Source of the DNA: Oxalobacteraceae bacterium UBA6704 | GTDB lineage: Bacteria; Pseudomonadota; Gammaproteobacteria; Burkholderiales; Burkholderiaceae_D | NCBI GenBank assembly: GCA_002454505.1 | Contig: DKJA01000069.1 | Location: forward strand, 1 to 18,482 | DNA: 18,482 nucleotides | Direction of reading: 5' to 3' | Shown: positions 1 to 7,532 of the stretch, one piece after another | Position numbering within the stretch: the stretch's first letter is position 1 | Layout of the letters: every line of letters starts with the position of its first letter | Notes under the pieces: generated by a model | Seen by the model: only the letters and a program-made list of their open reading frames with translations | Databases searched by the model: none | Told to the model about the DNA's origin: nothing | Program-made: the position numbers and the translations under genes

Positions 1-606
1 GAACAGGAACATGCCGCTGTTCCAGAAGTAGTTGCCGGCGCTGACGAAATCTTCCGCCGTGGCGCGGTCCGGCTTCTCGACGAAGCGCTCCACCTTGAAG
101 CAGCCGTCGCCGGCCGGCAGCGGCTCGCCGCTCTTGATGTAGCCATAGCCCGTTTCCGGGCCCGTCGGCACGATGCCGAACGTGGCCAGCGCGCCATGTT
201 CCACCAGCGCGCTGGCGCGCACGATGGCCTGGTAGAACGCCTCGACATCCGTGATCACGTGATCGGCCGGCAGCACCAGCATCACCGCTTCCGGATCGAT
301 CGCCTGCAGGAAATGCGCGGCGGCGGCCACGGCGGGTGCCGTGTTGCGGCCTTCCGGTTCGAGCAGGATGCCGAGCGGCTTGACCTTGATCTCGCGCAGC
401 TGTTCGGCGACGAGGAAACGGTGTTCGTTGCCGCAGATGATCAGCGGCTGCATCATCTCCGGCCGGCCGTTCAGGCGCAGCGCGGTGTCCTGCAGCATGG
501 TCTTGTCGGAAACCAGCGGCAGCAACTGCTTCGGCAGCGCCGCGCGGGACAGGGGCCACAGGCGGGTACCGGCACCGCCGGACAATATTACCGGATATAT
601 CTTCAT
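1..606 (-). CDS. manC: Mannose-1-phosphate guanylyltransferase (ManC type), 3' end outside the window
   Basis: The first 202 residues are visible; the reading frame is open to the left edge. It should convert mannose-1-phosphate plus GTP to GDP-mannose in the cytoplasm, the precursor for the AlgD-type enzyme in the same operon. Visible motifs are the nucleotide-binding signature SGGAGTRLWPLSR (residues 9-21), PKQLL (25-29), EPEGRNTAPA (83-92), LPADH (112-116), ETGYGYI (151-157), FVEKP (175-179) and NYFWNSGMFLF (192-202), all characteristic of the ManC/AlgA/CpsB family. Whether a C-terminal phosphomannose isomerase domain follows cannot be seen. The ATG overlaps the TGA of the preceding nucleotidyltransferase (ATGA), with AAGGAAG just upstream, so translation is probably coupled. 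Confidence 0.95.
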   Translation of the reverse strand, partial: MKIYPVILSGGAGTRLWPLSRAALPKQLLPLVSDKTMLQDTALRLNGRPEMMQPLIICGNEHRFLVAEQLREIKVKPLGILLEPEGRNTAPAVAAAAHFLQAIDPEAVMLVLPADHVITDVEAFYQAIVRASALVEHGALATFGIVPTGPETGYGYIKSGEPLPAGDGCFKVERFVEKPDRATAEDFVSAGNYFWNSGMFLF

Positions 607-1769
607 GCTTCCTTCTGTTCCAGATGGGGGGTTTCGTGGTCGTTATCGCGGCGGCGTGCCGCCCGGCGGTCCCGCGCATTGGCCCACTCATCAGAGTCGT
701 ATTGGGAAATGTGTTTCATTTCGCCAGCGCGGTCGACACTATAATCCTTGAACACAATCAATTCGTCCAGAGTAACATCCGGTAACACACGGGTGTACTC
801 GAACAGCACGCTGCGGTTGACCGTGGCACCCGAGCAGATATGGCTGCCGTGGCCGATCCATGTGGGGCCGACGATATGCGCGCCCGCGTCCACCTTGACA
901 CCCGAGCCGATGTACACCGGCCCCTCGATCTTCGTGCCGTCGCTCCAGTCGATGTTCGTGTTCAGGCCGACCCACAGGCCTTCGTCGACCTGGATGCCCG
1001 GCACCGCCATGTTGGTGACGTCGCCCAGCAGGACGCTCTGCAGCACTTCCCAGTAATCCTTGACGCTGCCGATGTCGATCCAGTTGAACTTGCGCGTCTG
1101 GCTGAAGAACGGCAGGCCCTTCTCGGCCAGCAGCGGGAACAGTTCGGAGCCGATGTCGAACGGGCGGTCGGACGGAATCAGGTCGATTACTTCCGGCTCG
1201 AAGATGTAGATGCCGGTGCTGACGCAGTTCGATTTCGCCACCGACGGATCGGGCTTTTCCTGGAACTCGCGGATGCGGCCATCGTCGTCGCTGACCACGA
1301 CGCCGTAGCTGGCTACTTTGTCCCACGGGACTTCGCGGGTGATCACGGTGGCCAGCGCGCCCTTGCGGCGGTGCTCGAACAGGGCCGACTTCAGGTCCAG
1401 GTCGATCAGCGCATCGCCGCACAGCACGATCGTCGTCTCGTCGAAGAAGCCGCCGAACTCCTGGATCTTCTTGATGCCGCCGGCCGAACCGAGCGGTTCG
1501 GGCACCACTTCGCCGTCGTCGTTGGTATAGCCCTCGAACGAGTAGCCGATCTGCACGCCGAACTGGTGGCCTTCGCCGAAATACTCTTCGATCTTTTCGT
1601 GCAGGTAGCTGACATTGACCATGATTTCGGTAATGCCGTAGCGGGCCAGGTGCTCGACCAGGTAGGCCATCACGGGCTTGCCCAGGATCGGGATCATCGG
1701 CTTCGGCAGTTCATAGGTCAATGGCCGCACGCGCGTACCTTTGCCGGCCGCTAAAATCATTGCTTTCAT
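603..1769 (-). CDS. NDP-sugar pyrophosphorylase, GMPP/RmlA-like with C-terminal beta-helix
   Basis: A 388-aa sugar-nucleotide transferase. The N-terminal Rossmann-like domain carries LAAGKGTRVRPLT (6-18), LPKPMIPI (21-28), LGSAGGI (93-99), GDALID (118-123), FQEKP (169-173) and DIGS (232-235). Hexapeptide-like repeats follow at about 255-325, as in mannose-1-phosphate or glucose-1-phosphate pyrophosphorylases of the GMPP type. The substrate cannot be fixed from sequence; mannose-1-phosphate is likely but redundant with the ManC next to it, and glucose-1-phosphate is an alternative. The frame stays open 20 codons further upstream, but that would run into galE. I chose the ATG at 1769 because it begins the conserved MKAMILAAGKGTR and has GAGGG upstream. 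The last ~30 residues are very charged (RDRRAARRRD). It starts 20 bp after galE and overlaps manC by 4 bp. Confidence 0.88.
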   Translation of the reverse strand: MKAMILAAGKGTRVRPLTYELPKPMIPILGKPVMAYLVEHLARYGITEIMVNVSYLHEKIEEYFGEGHQFGVQIGYSFEGYTNDDGEVVPEPLGSAGGIKKIQEFGGFFDETTIVLCGDALIDLDLKSALFEHRRKGALATVITREVPWDKVASYGVVVSDDDGRIREFQEKPDPSVAKSNCVSTGIYIFEPEVIDLIPSDRPFDIGSELFPLLAEKGLPFFSQTRKFNWIDIGSVKDYWEVLQSVLLGDVTNMAVPGIQVDEGLWVGLNTNIDWSDGTKIEGPVYIGSGVKVDAGAHIVGPTWIGHGSHICSGATVNRSVLFEYTRVLPDVTLDELIVFKDYSVDRAGEMKHISQYDSDEWANARDRRAARRRDNDHETPHLEQKEA

Positions 1770-1789
1770 CTGTTGACCCTCAGGAGAAT

Positions 1790-2788
1790 TTACTTCGTGG
1801 ATGACTGCCAGCGCCACGTATCGAGGCACATGCGGGCAATGTCGAACTGTGCTTTCCAGCCGAGCTCGCGCTCGGCCTTCGCCGTATCCGCATAGCAGGC
1901 GGCGATGTCGCCGGGTCGTCGGTCGACGATCTTGTAGGGTACCGGCTTGCCGCTGGCGGCCTCGAAGGCGCGGACCATTTCCAGCACGCTGTTGCCTTGG
2001 CCCGTACCCAGATTGTAGGTGTGCAGGCCGGGGCCTGTCGCCAGCTTGTCCAGCGTCTTCACGTGGCCGATGGCCAGGTCGACGACGTGGATGTAGTCGC
2101 GCACGCCGGTACCGTCCACCGTTGGGTAGTCGCCGCCGAACACCGACAGCGCCTCGCGCTTGCCGTTGGCCACCTGCGCCACGTAGGGCATCAGGTTGTT
2201 GGGAATGCCGCTGGGCTCCTCGCCGATCAGGCCGCTTTCATGGGCGCCCACCGGGTTGAAGTAGCGCAGCAGCGCGATGCGCCAGCTGCTGTCCGCCTTG
2301 TACAGGTCGCCCAGGATCTCTTCGATCATCAGCTTGCTGCGGCCGTAGGGATTGGTGGCCGACAAAGGCGAGTCTTCCGTGATCGGCACGCTGGCCGGGT
2401 CGCCGTAGACGGTCGCGGACGAACTGAACACGAGCGACTTGACGCCGAATTTGGCCATCGTTTCGAACAGCGCGACGCTGCCCGACACATTGTTGTCGTA
2501 GTAGCGCAGCGGCTGCGCCACCGATTCGCCGACCGCCTTCAGGCCGGCGAAGTGGATCACCGAGTCGATGTTGCGGCCGTCGAACGCCCGCTCCAGCGCG
2601 GCGCGGTCGCGGATATCCGCCTCGATGAATTCGAACGGCTTGCCGGTGATGCGGGCCACGCGCTCGCGCACCGCCACATCGGCGTTCGACAGATTGTCCA
2701 CCACGACGACGTCGTGGCCGGCATGCATCAGTTCGACGACGGTGTGCGATCCGATATAGCCCATGCCGCCGGTGACGAGGATGTTCAT
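1790..2788 (-). CDS. galE: UDP-glucose 4-epimerase
   Basis: A 332-aa extended short-chain dehydrogenase/reductase that interconverts UDP-glucose and UDP-galactose with bound NAD, in the cytoplasm. The NAD motif TGGMGYIG is at 6-13, HFAGLKAVGES at 79-89, SSSATVYG at 122-129 (catalytic Ser124) and NPYGRSK at 146-152, giving the Tyr148-x3-Lys152 pair. The length is close to the E. coli enzyme (338 aa) and the C-terminal part contains YNLGTG and RRPGD, as expected for GalE. The ATG directly abuts the TGA of the upstream glycosyltransferase (TGAATG), with AAGGAAG as ribosome-binding site inside that gene's end. Its presence suggests galactose or a galactose-derived sugar in the polymer. A UDP-GlcNAc 4-epimerase activity cannot be excluded. 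Confidence 0.95.
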   Translation of the reverse strand: MNILVTGGMGYIGSHTVVELMHAGHDVVVVDNLSNADVAVRERVARITGKPFEFIEADIRDRAALERAFDGRNIDSVIHFAGLKAVGESVAQPLRYYDNNVSGSVALFETMAKFGVKSLVFSSSATVYGDPASVPITEDSPLSATNPYGRSKLMIEEILGDLYKADSSWRIALLRYFNPVGAHESGLIGEEPSGIPNNLMPYVAQVANGKREALSVFGGDYPTVDGTGVRDYIHVVDLAIGHVKTLDKLATGPGLHTYNLGTGQGNSVLEMVRAFEAASGKPVPYKIVDRRPGDIAACYADTAKAERELGWKAQFDIARMCLDTWRWQSSTK

Positions 2789-4054
2789 TCAGCTTCCTTT
2801 GTATGAGGGCGGCACCGCGCCCGGCAGCGGCGCATTGGCCGAATACAGCCGTTCGTAGGCCGCCAGCAGCTTCGGTGCCTCGTACTGCCATTCCAGTTCG
2901 TTGACCACCCGGTGGCGGCCATACGCACCCATGCGCTCGCGGCGTTCCGGGTCGTCCAGCAGCTCGGCGATCTTCTTCGCCATGTCCACCGGGTCGTTCT
3001 TCAGCGCATACAGCGAAGCTTCCTGCGCCGACACCTTGCCTTCGGCCAGGTCGAACTGGACGATCGGCTTGCCCAACGCCATGTATTCCATGATCTTGTT
3101 CATCGTGGACTTGTCGTTCATGTCGTTGGCGACGTCCGGATTGACGCACACGTCGGACGTGTTCAGCATTTCCAGCAGTTCCTGGTCCGGCACGCGGCCG
3201 GTGAACGTCACGTGGTCGGCGATGCCCAGTTTCACGGCCAGCGCCTTCATCTGGTCCAGCGACGTGCCGCCGCCGACGAGACCGAAATGCACGTCCTTGC
3301 GGCCCAGGTCGACGATCAGGTGACGGGCCGCCTCCAGCAGCAGGTCGATGCCTTCCTGCGCGCCCATCACGCCCACGTAGCCGACCAGGAAGCGCTTGCC
3401 CTGCTTCAGGCTGTCCACCGGCGGCAGCACGCGCAGCCGGTCGAGTTTCGGTCCGCTGCGCACCACGTACACCTTGTCCGGATCCATGCCGCCCCGCTCG
3501 ATGGCGATGCGCTTGTACGATTCGTTGGTGGCGATCGACACGTCCGACGTCTTGAACGACCAGCGCTCGAACAGCACCATCAGCTTGTAGAAGAAATCGC
3601 GGCGGCCGAATTTTGCCTCGTACAGTTCGGGATTGATGTCGTGGTGATCGAACAGGAACTTCTTGCCCATCGTGAACTTGAAGAAGCCGCCGATCAGGAA
3701 CAGCAGATCCGGTGGATTGCACGCATGGATGATGTCGAAGCCGCGGCCGAACAGCACCTTCCACGCCAAGCGGAAGGTGTGGAACAGCGCCGCCGAATAC
3801 TCGATCGCATAACCCTTCGCGCCTTCCGCTTCCAGCGGCAGCTTGTAGCGGTAGATATGGATGCCTTCGAATTCCTCGTAGCGGCTCTCGTAGCCCTTGC
3901 CGGTCGGGCAGATGATCGACACCTCGTAGCCGTGCGCATGCAGCGTGGTTGCTTCCTGCCACACGCGGCGGTCGAACGGCGACGGCAGGTTCTCGACGAG
4001 GATCAGGACGCGCCGGCCGTTGCGCACCCGCGTGACGTCACCAGCAGATGCCAT
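2789..4054 (-). CDS. Glycosyltransferase family 4 (GT-B fold)
   Basis: A 421-aa retaining glycosyltransferase of the GT4 group, expected to act at the inner face of the cytoplasmic membrane on a lipid-linked repeat unit. The N-terminal GT-B half has RRVLILVENLPSPFDRRVW (14-32), CNPPDLLFL (112-120) and DHHDINPELYEAKF (136-149). The C-terminal half has VGYVGVMGAQEGID (224-237), VGGGTS (260-265), FTGRVP (284-289) and MNKIMEYMALGKPIV (318-332). The usual EX7E motif keeps only the second glutamate (Glu323); Lys315 is at the first position, as I recall for one GT4 subgroup. The start at 4054 is supported by GGAGGA 7 nt upstream. It overlaps the end of the dehydrogenase gene by 17 bp and abuts galE. 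Donor and acceptor sugars are unknown. Confidence 0.9.
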   Translation of the reverse strand: MASAGDVTRVRNGRRVLILVENLPSPFDRRVWQEATTLHAHGYEVSIICPTGKGYESRYEEFEGIHIYRYKLPLEAEGAKGYAIEYSAALFHTFRLAWKVLFGRGFDIIHACNPPDLLFLIGGFFKFTMGKKFLFDHHDINPELYEAKFGRRDFFYKLMVLFERWSFKTSDVSIATNESYKRIAIERGGMDPDKVYVVRSGPKLDRLRVLPPVDSLKQGKRFLVGYVGVMGAQEGIDLLLEAARHLIVDLGRKDVHFGLVGGGTSLDQMKALAVKLGIADHVTFTGRVPDQELLEMLNTSDVCVNPDVANDMNDKSTMNKIMEYMALGKPIVQFDLAEGKVSAQEASLYALKNDPVDMAKKIAELLDDPERRERMGAYGRHRVVNELEWQYEAPKLLAAYERLYSANAPLPGAVPPSYKGS

Positions 4055-5348
4055 CGTACTGTCCTCCGCTCTGCTCCTTGCTGATGCGCACCAGGTCGAC
4101 GATGGCCTGGCCGTCCTTCAGCTTGCCCGGCACGTCCTTGAATTCCGCCGCGCCGTTGCCGATGACGATCGTGTCGGCGAATTCCAGCACTTCGTCCATC
4201 GAGTCGACCATCAGCTTCGAGATGTGCGGGATCATGTTCAGGATGTAGTCCTGGTTGGCGCCGGTCAGCGCGGCCAGGTTGACGTTCTTGTCGTACAGCT
4301 TCAGCTCGTAGCCCTTGCCCAGCAGGTGCTCGATGACGTCCACCAGCGGCGATTCGCGCAGGTCGTCGGTGCCGGCCTTGAACGAGAAGCCCAGGATGCC
4401 GACCTTGCGGTTGCCCTTGTCGACGACCATCTTGACGCCCTTTTCCATCTGCTTGCGGTTCGACGGCAGGATCGAGTCCAGCAACGGCAGTTCCAGGTCC
4501 AGCGAACGGGCCTTGTACGTCAGCGCGCGGACATCCTTCGGCAGGCACGAGCCGCCGAACGCGAAGCCCGGCTTCATGTAGTACGGCGACAGGTTCAGCT
4601 TGGTGTCCTGGCAGAAGATCTCCATCACCTTGTGGCCGTCGATGCCGACCGCCTTGCAGATATTGCCGATCTCGTTGGCGAACGCCACTTTCACGGCGTG
4701 CCACGTGTTGTCCGTGTACTTGACCATCTCGGCCGTCTCAACGTCGGTGCGCACCAGCGGCGCATCCATCTTCTCGTACAGCTTGACCAGCATCTGGCCG
4801 GCCTGCTCGTCTGTCTCGCCGATCACCGTTTTCGGCGGGTGGTAGTAGTCGTAGACGGCGGTGCCTTCGCGCAGGAATTCCGGATTGTTGCAGACGCCGA
4901 AATCGACGCCGGCCTTCTTGCCGGATGCCTGTTCCAGCGTGGGGATGACGACGGCGCGCATCGAGCCGGGCAGCATCGTGCTGCGCGCGACGACCACGTG
5001 GAAGGTGTCCTTGTCCTTGATGGCGGCGCCGATCTGTTCGCACACCTTGCGCACGTGCGACAGGTCGAGGTTGCCGTTCAGCTGGGACGGGGTACCCACA
5101 CAGATCAGGGACATATCGCTGTTCAGCACGGCATCGCGGACATCGACCGTGGCGCGCAGCAGGCCATCCTTGACGGTCTTGGCGATCATCTCGCCGATAT
5201 CCTTCTCGATGATCGGCGTGGTGCCGCCGTTGATCAGGTCGACCTTGGTGCGGTTCGGATCGACGCCGATCACCTCGTGTCCGTCGGTTGCCAGACAGCC
5301 GGCCGACACGGCCCCCACGTAGCCCAAGCCAAAGATGCTGATTTTCAA
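4038..5348 (-). CDS. algD: GDP-mannose 6-dehydrogenase (AlgD type), TTG start
   Basis: It should oxidise GDP-mannose to GDP-mannuronate with two NAD+, the committed step to mannuronic acid-containing polymers. The deduced 436 aa equal the length of Pseudomonas AlgD as I recall it, and the family landmarks line up: SIFGLGYVGAVSAGC (4-18), CVGTPSQLNGNLDL (83-96), ARSTMLPGS (121-129), NNPEFLREGTA (154-164), NEIGNICKAVG (225-235), FAFGGSCLPKDVRALTY (262-278) with the catalytic cysteine at 268, SFKAGTDDLRESPLV (322-336) and a C-terminal DGICW. An AlgD assignment is better than UDP-glucose dehydrogenase because of this pattern. There is no ATG at the expected place. The TTG at 5348 begins the conserved MKISIFG sequence and has AAGGAG 7 nt upstream. 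It follows the heparinase-like gene by 11 bp. Confidence 0.93.
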   Translation of the reverse strand: MKISIFGLGYVGAVSAGCLATDGHEVIGVDPNRTKVDLINGGTTPIIEKDIGEMIAKTVKDGLLRATVDVRDAVLNSDMSLICVGTPSQLNGNLDLSHVRKVCEQIGAAIKDKDTFHVVVARSTMLPGSMRAVVIPTLEQASGKKAGVDFGVCNNPEFLREGTAVYDYYHPPKTVIGETDEQAGQMLVKLYEKMDAPLVRTDVETAEMVKYTDNTWHAVKVAFANEIGNICKAVGIDGHKVMEIFCQDTKLNLSPYYMKPGFAFGGSCLPKDVRALTYKARSLDLELPLLDSILPSNRKQMEKGVKMVVDKGNRKVGILGFSFKAGTDDLRESPLVDVIEHLLGKGYELKLYDKNVNLAALTGANQDYILNMIPHISKLMVDSMDEVLEFADTIVIGNGAAEFKDVPGKLKDGQAIVDLVRISKEQSGGQYDGICW

Positions 5349-5355
5349 GATACTG

Positions 5356-5361
5356 CTCCTT
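5356..5361 (-). promoter_or_regulatory. Ribosome-binding site deciding the TTG start of algD
   Basis: AAGGAG on the minus strand, 7 nt before TTG (5348-5346). Its first bases overlap the TAA stop of the heparinase-like gene, which suggests coupled translation. No in-frame ATG or GTG lies between this site and the conserved N-terminus. Confidence 0.8.
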
Positions 5362-7426
5362 AAATGTTTGGTGATTCGCCGACGCCGCTGCTGGCTGCCG
5401 CGTCGGCTGTTACGTCCGCCGTTACATCCACTCCTGCTCCCGGCAGCGTCAGTTCGATCCGGGTTTCGATTTCCGTCCTGCCGCTGATCCTGCCGCGCCA
5501 GACCGCCGTCACGATCGGACTTTTTTCGTCGAAGCGGCGGGAGATCCAGCCGCCGATCGGCGCCTCGCTGCAACGCAACAATTCCGGGCCGTCGCCGAAC
5601 GTGCAATGCATCCGCAATCCGCTGCGCAGTGCGCTGGCGACCAGGCCGTCGGACACTGCCTCGACCCGGCAGTTTTCGCCGAAGTGCCAGTGCAGGGCCA
5701 CGTCATGGTCGCCACGGCATTCTAATATATCTTTTACAACAATAGCGTTCCGATTGGAATCAAACTCCACTTTGCGGCGATGCAATACGGGATCCGCCAG
5801 CCTGAGGTAGCCATCCTGCTCTCCCTCGAACCGTTGCGGCGCGCCGTTCGCGCCCTCCGGGGCATGCGCCAGCAGCCGCGCCCTGGCCTTGCGCAACCAC
5901 ATGAAGTTGCCGCCGATTTCGGACTGGTCCTGGCCATCCACCTGTACCGTGTTGTGCGCGGCCGTGCTGCGGAAGTAATCCCGCCATGCCTTCTGCGTGT
6001 GATAGGCATAGGTGCCCGGGTCGGTCAGCAGTTCCTCGCCGCCGGCCGACAGCGTGAACGACAGCGCATCGGCATGGCCGTGCGCGGCGATCGACAGGTA
6101 GCCCAGCGGCGCGCAGTCGAACACCAGCCGGACTTCCTGCTCCCGGCCAAAGTCCTTGCCCAGCAGGTAGTAGCCGCCTTCCGGGAAGGCCAGCACCGGA
6201 CGCTCGGGGACGGCGGCCAGCGCATCCCAGCGGGCCACGCCGTCGCTGCCGAACAGCCAGCGGTTCTTGTCGTCCAGCCGGCCCGCCTTGGTCTTGAAGT
6301 CGCCGCGGCCGAACAGCAGCGCGCAGCTGGCCAGCAGCGAGCGGTACGGGCTCCAGTCCGTCTCGTACGACAGGCGCACCATCTGCGCATCGTCGGCATC
6401 GCCCGTCATCGGCACGTTGCCGGCCACGTCCATCAAGGCGGCCACGAAGTCGGCCAGGCGCTCCAGCCGTTCCAGGTAGGCCGCCGAGAAACCGGCGCCA
6501 TTGGCCGCGCCGATGCGGTGGCACAGCAGCATCATGTCCATCACTTCGTGCTGGTAATAGATCGCCTGCTCGCGGTTGACACCGTCCGCCGTGTTCTGTT
6601 TGAGCGCTTCCTCTTCCAGCCCGCGCCGCGCCAGCGCTTCCCAGCGGGCGCTTTCCGGCCAGCAGGGCCACTGCACGCTGGCGATGAACAGGCCCATGTA
6701 TTCGCCGAACAGGTGGTTGTTGGCCGACGAGTGCCGGGAGAAGTAGCCGCGGATGAAATGGCAGTGCTGGTAGATATTGTCCAGCCAGCGGCGCTGGAAG
6801 CGGGCGCCCTCCTCTCCGTTGAACAGGCCGCTGTCGGCGCCGCCCAGCAGCTGCCAGGCAAACGCCCAGTTGACCAGCCGGACGGCCAGCTCAAGCGAAC
6901 TGGTCCAGTGCACCCCCTGCGGATACGGGCACTGGTCGAACCACGATTCCAGCAGCAGCCTGGCGCCGGCCACGTAGCGCTGTTCGCCGCTGGCGCGCCA
7001 GGCCAGCGCCAGCGTCACCAGCTCCAGGTGGCGGCTGGGCTCCCACAGGTATTTGATATCGCCGACGACGCCTTCGCGCCGGTAGTCGATGGCCTTGCCC
7101 AGCTTCATCGGTGCCTGCGTGCCTGTCTTCGGGTCGCGGTTCCACTGCGGCGGAAAGCCCAGGTTCACGCCCTGCATGGCGAACACATTCCACCGGCCGG
7201 CCAGCACGGCATCGGCGGCGCGGCGCAGCGCCGCTTCGTCCAGACCGGCAGGATTGGCGCCGACGAACGGCGCGCCGAAGCGCGCCAGTCCGGGCGCCGG
7301 CGGCTTGCCGACGAGGCCGATGCCGGCCTTGCCGAGTTTCTTCTGCACGATCTGCTGCACCCGCCACACGATCTCGGCGGCGCCCATCAGTTTTAACCTG
7401 TTCAATTTCCAAGCGAGCGTCGACAT
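5360..7426 (-). CDS. Heparinase II/III-family protein without signal peptide
   Basis: A 688-aa protein with the two-part architecture of the heparinase II/III (alginate lyase-like) family: an N-terminal (alpha/alpha) toroid to about residue 400 and a C-terminal beta-sandwich. Motifs are HWTSSLELAVRLVNW (173-187), SANNHLFGEYMGLF (234-247), REQAIYYQHEVMD (285-297), AAHGHADALSF (447-457), DPGTYAYH (469-476) and STAAHNTVQVDGQDQSE (487-503). Asn237/His238, Tyr290 or Tyr291 and His449/His451 sit where family members keep catalytic Asn/His, Tyr and His residues. The N-terminus (MSTLAWKLNRLKLMGAAE) has no signal peptide, so it should be cytoplasmic or membrane-associated. The reaction may be beta-elimination of a uronate glycoside or a related C5-epimerisation; the sequence does not decide. 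GGAGA precedes the ATG at 10 nt spacing. Confidence 0.85.
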   Translation of the reverse strand: MSTLAWKLNRLKLMGAAEIVWRVQQIVQKKLGKAGIGLVGKPPAPGLARFGAPFVGANPAGLDEAALRRAADAVLAGRWNVFAMQGVNLGFPPQWNRDPKTGTQAPMKLGKAIDYRREGVVGDIKYLWEPSRHLELVTLALAWRASGEQRYVAGARLLLESWFDQCPYPQGVHWTSSLELAVRLVNWAFAWQLLGGADSGLFNGEEGARFQRRWLDNIYQHCHFIRGYFSRHSSANNHLFGEYMGLFIASVQWPCWPESARWEALARRGLEEEALKQNTADGVNREQAIYYQHEVMDMMLLCHRIGAANGAGFSAAYLERLERLADFVAALMDVAGNVPMTGDADDAQMVRLSYETDWSPYRSLLASCALLFGRGDFKTKAGRLDDKNRWLFGSDGVARWDALAAVPERPVLAFPEGGYYLLGKDFGREQEVRLVFDCAPLGYLSIAAHGHADALSFTLSAGGEELLTDPGTYAYHTQKAWRDYFRSTAAHNTVQVDGQDQSEIGGNFMWLRKARARLLAHAPEGANGAPQRFEGEQDGYLRLADPVLHRRKVEFDSNRNAIVVKDILECRGDHDVALHWHFGENCRVEAVSDGLVASALRSGLRMHCTFGDGPELLRCSEAPIGGWISRRFDEKSPIVTAVWRGRISGRTEIETRIELTLPGAGVDVTADVTADAAASSGVGESPNI
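5718..5765. other. AT-rich, rare-codon patch inside the heparinase-like gene
   Basis: Within a gene written almost wholly in G/C-ending codons, about 16 codons switch to AT-rich usage (GTT GTA AAA GAT ATA TTA GAA among them). The encoded peptide (DSNRNAIVVKDILEC) still looks normal for the family's beta-sandwich. It could slow translation, hide a weak internal promoter for algD, or be chance. Confidence 0.5.
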
Positions 7427-7532
7427 TCCAGCGGGTTCTCCGGCTAAATTTAGATATACAAAATAATAAAAACATCGACATCCATCGGATGACTAAACGC
7501 CGGCGTTACTGCCACTACTGCAATAAATACTG
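7427..7532 (-). promoter_or_regulatory. AT-rich intergenic region with possible internal promoter
   Basis: This 106-bp gap separates the acetyltransferase from the heparinase-like gene and is much more AT-rich than its surroundings. It contains -10-like hexamers (TATTAT, TATATC) but no convincing -35. A perfect 12-bp palindrome AACGCCGGCGTT lies at 7496-7507, the short inverted repeat CATCC-ATC-GGATG lies within 7477-7492, and ACTGC/GCAGTA units repeat three times near 7507-7533. A promoter serving the heparinase-algD-manC block is possible but unproven. Confidence 0.3.

Noticed and set aside
2238..3962. 574-aa minus-strand ORF spanning the GT4-galE junction in another frame
   Set aside because: It is an alternative frame of two well-supported genes; its translation is Arg/Gly-rich without recognisable motifs.
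3945..5363. 472-aa plus-strand ORF opposite algD
   Set aside because: Antisense shadow; algD is confirmed by length and catalytic motifs.
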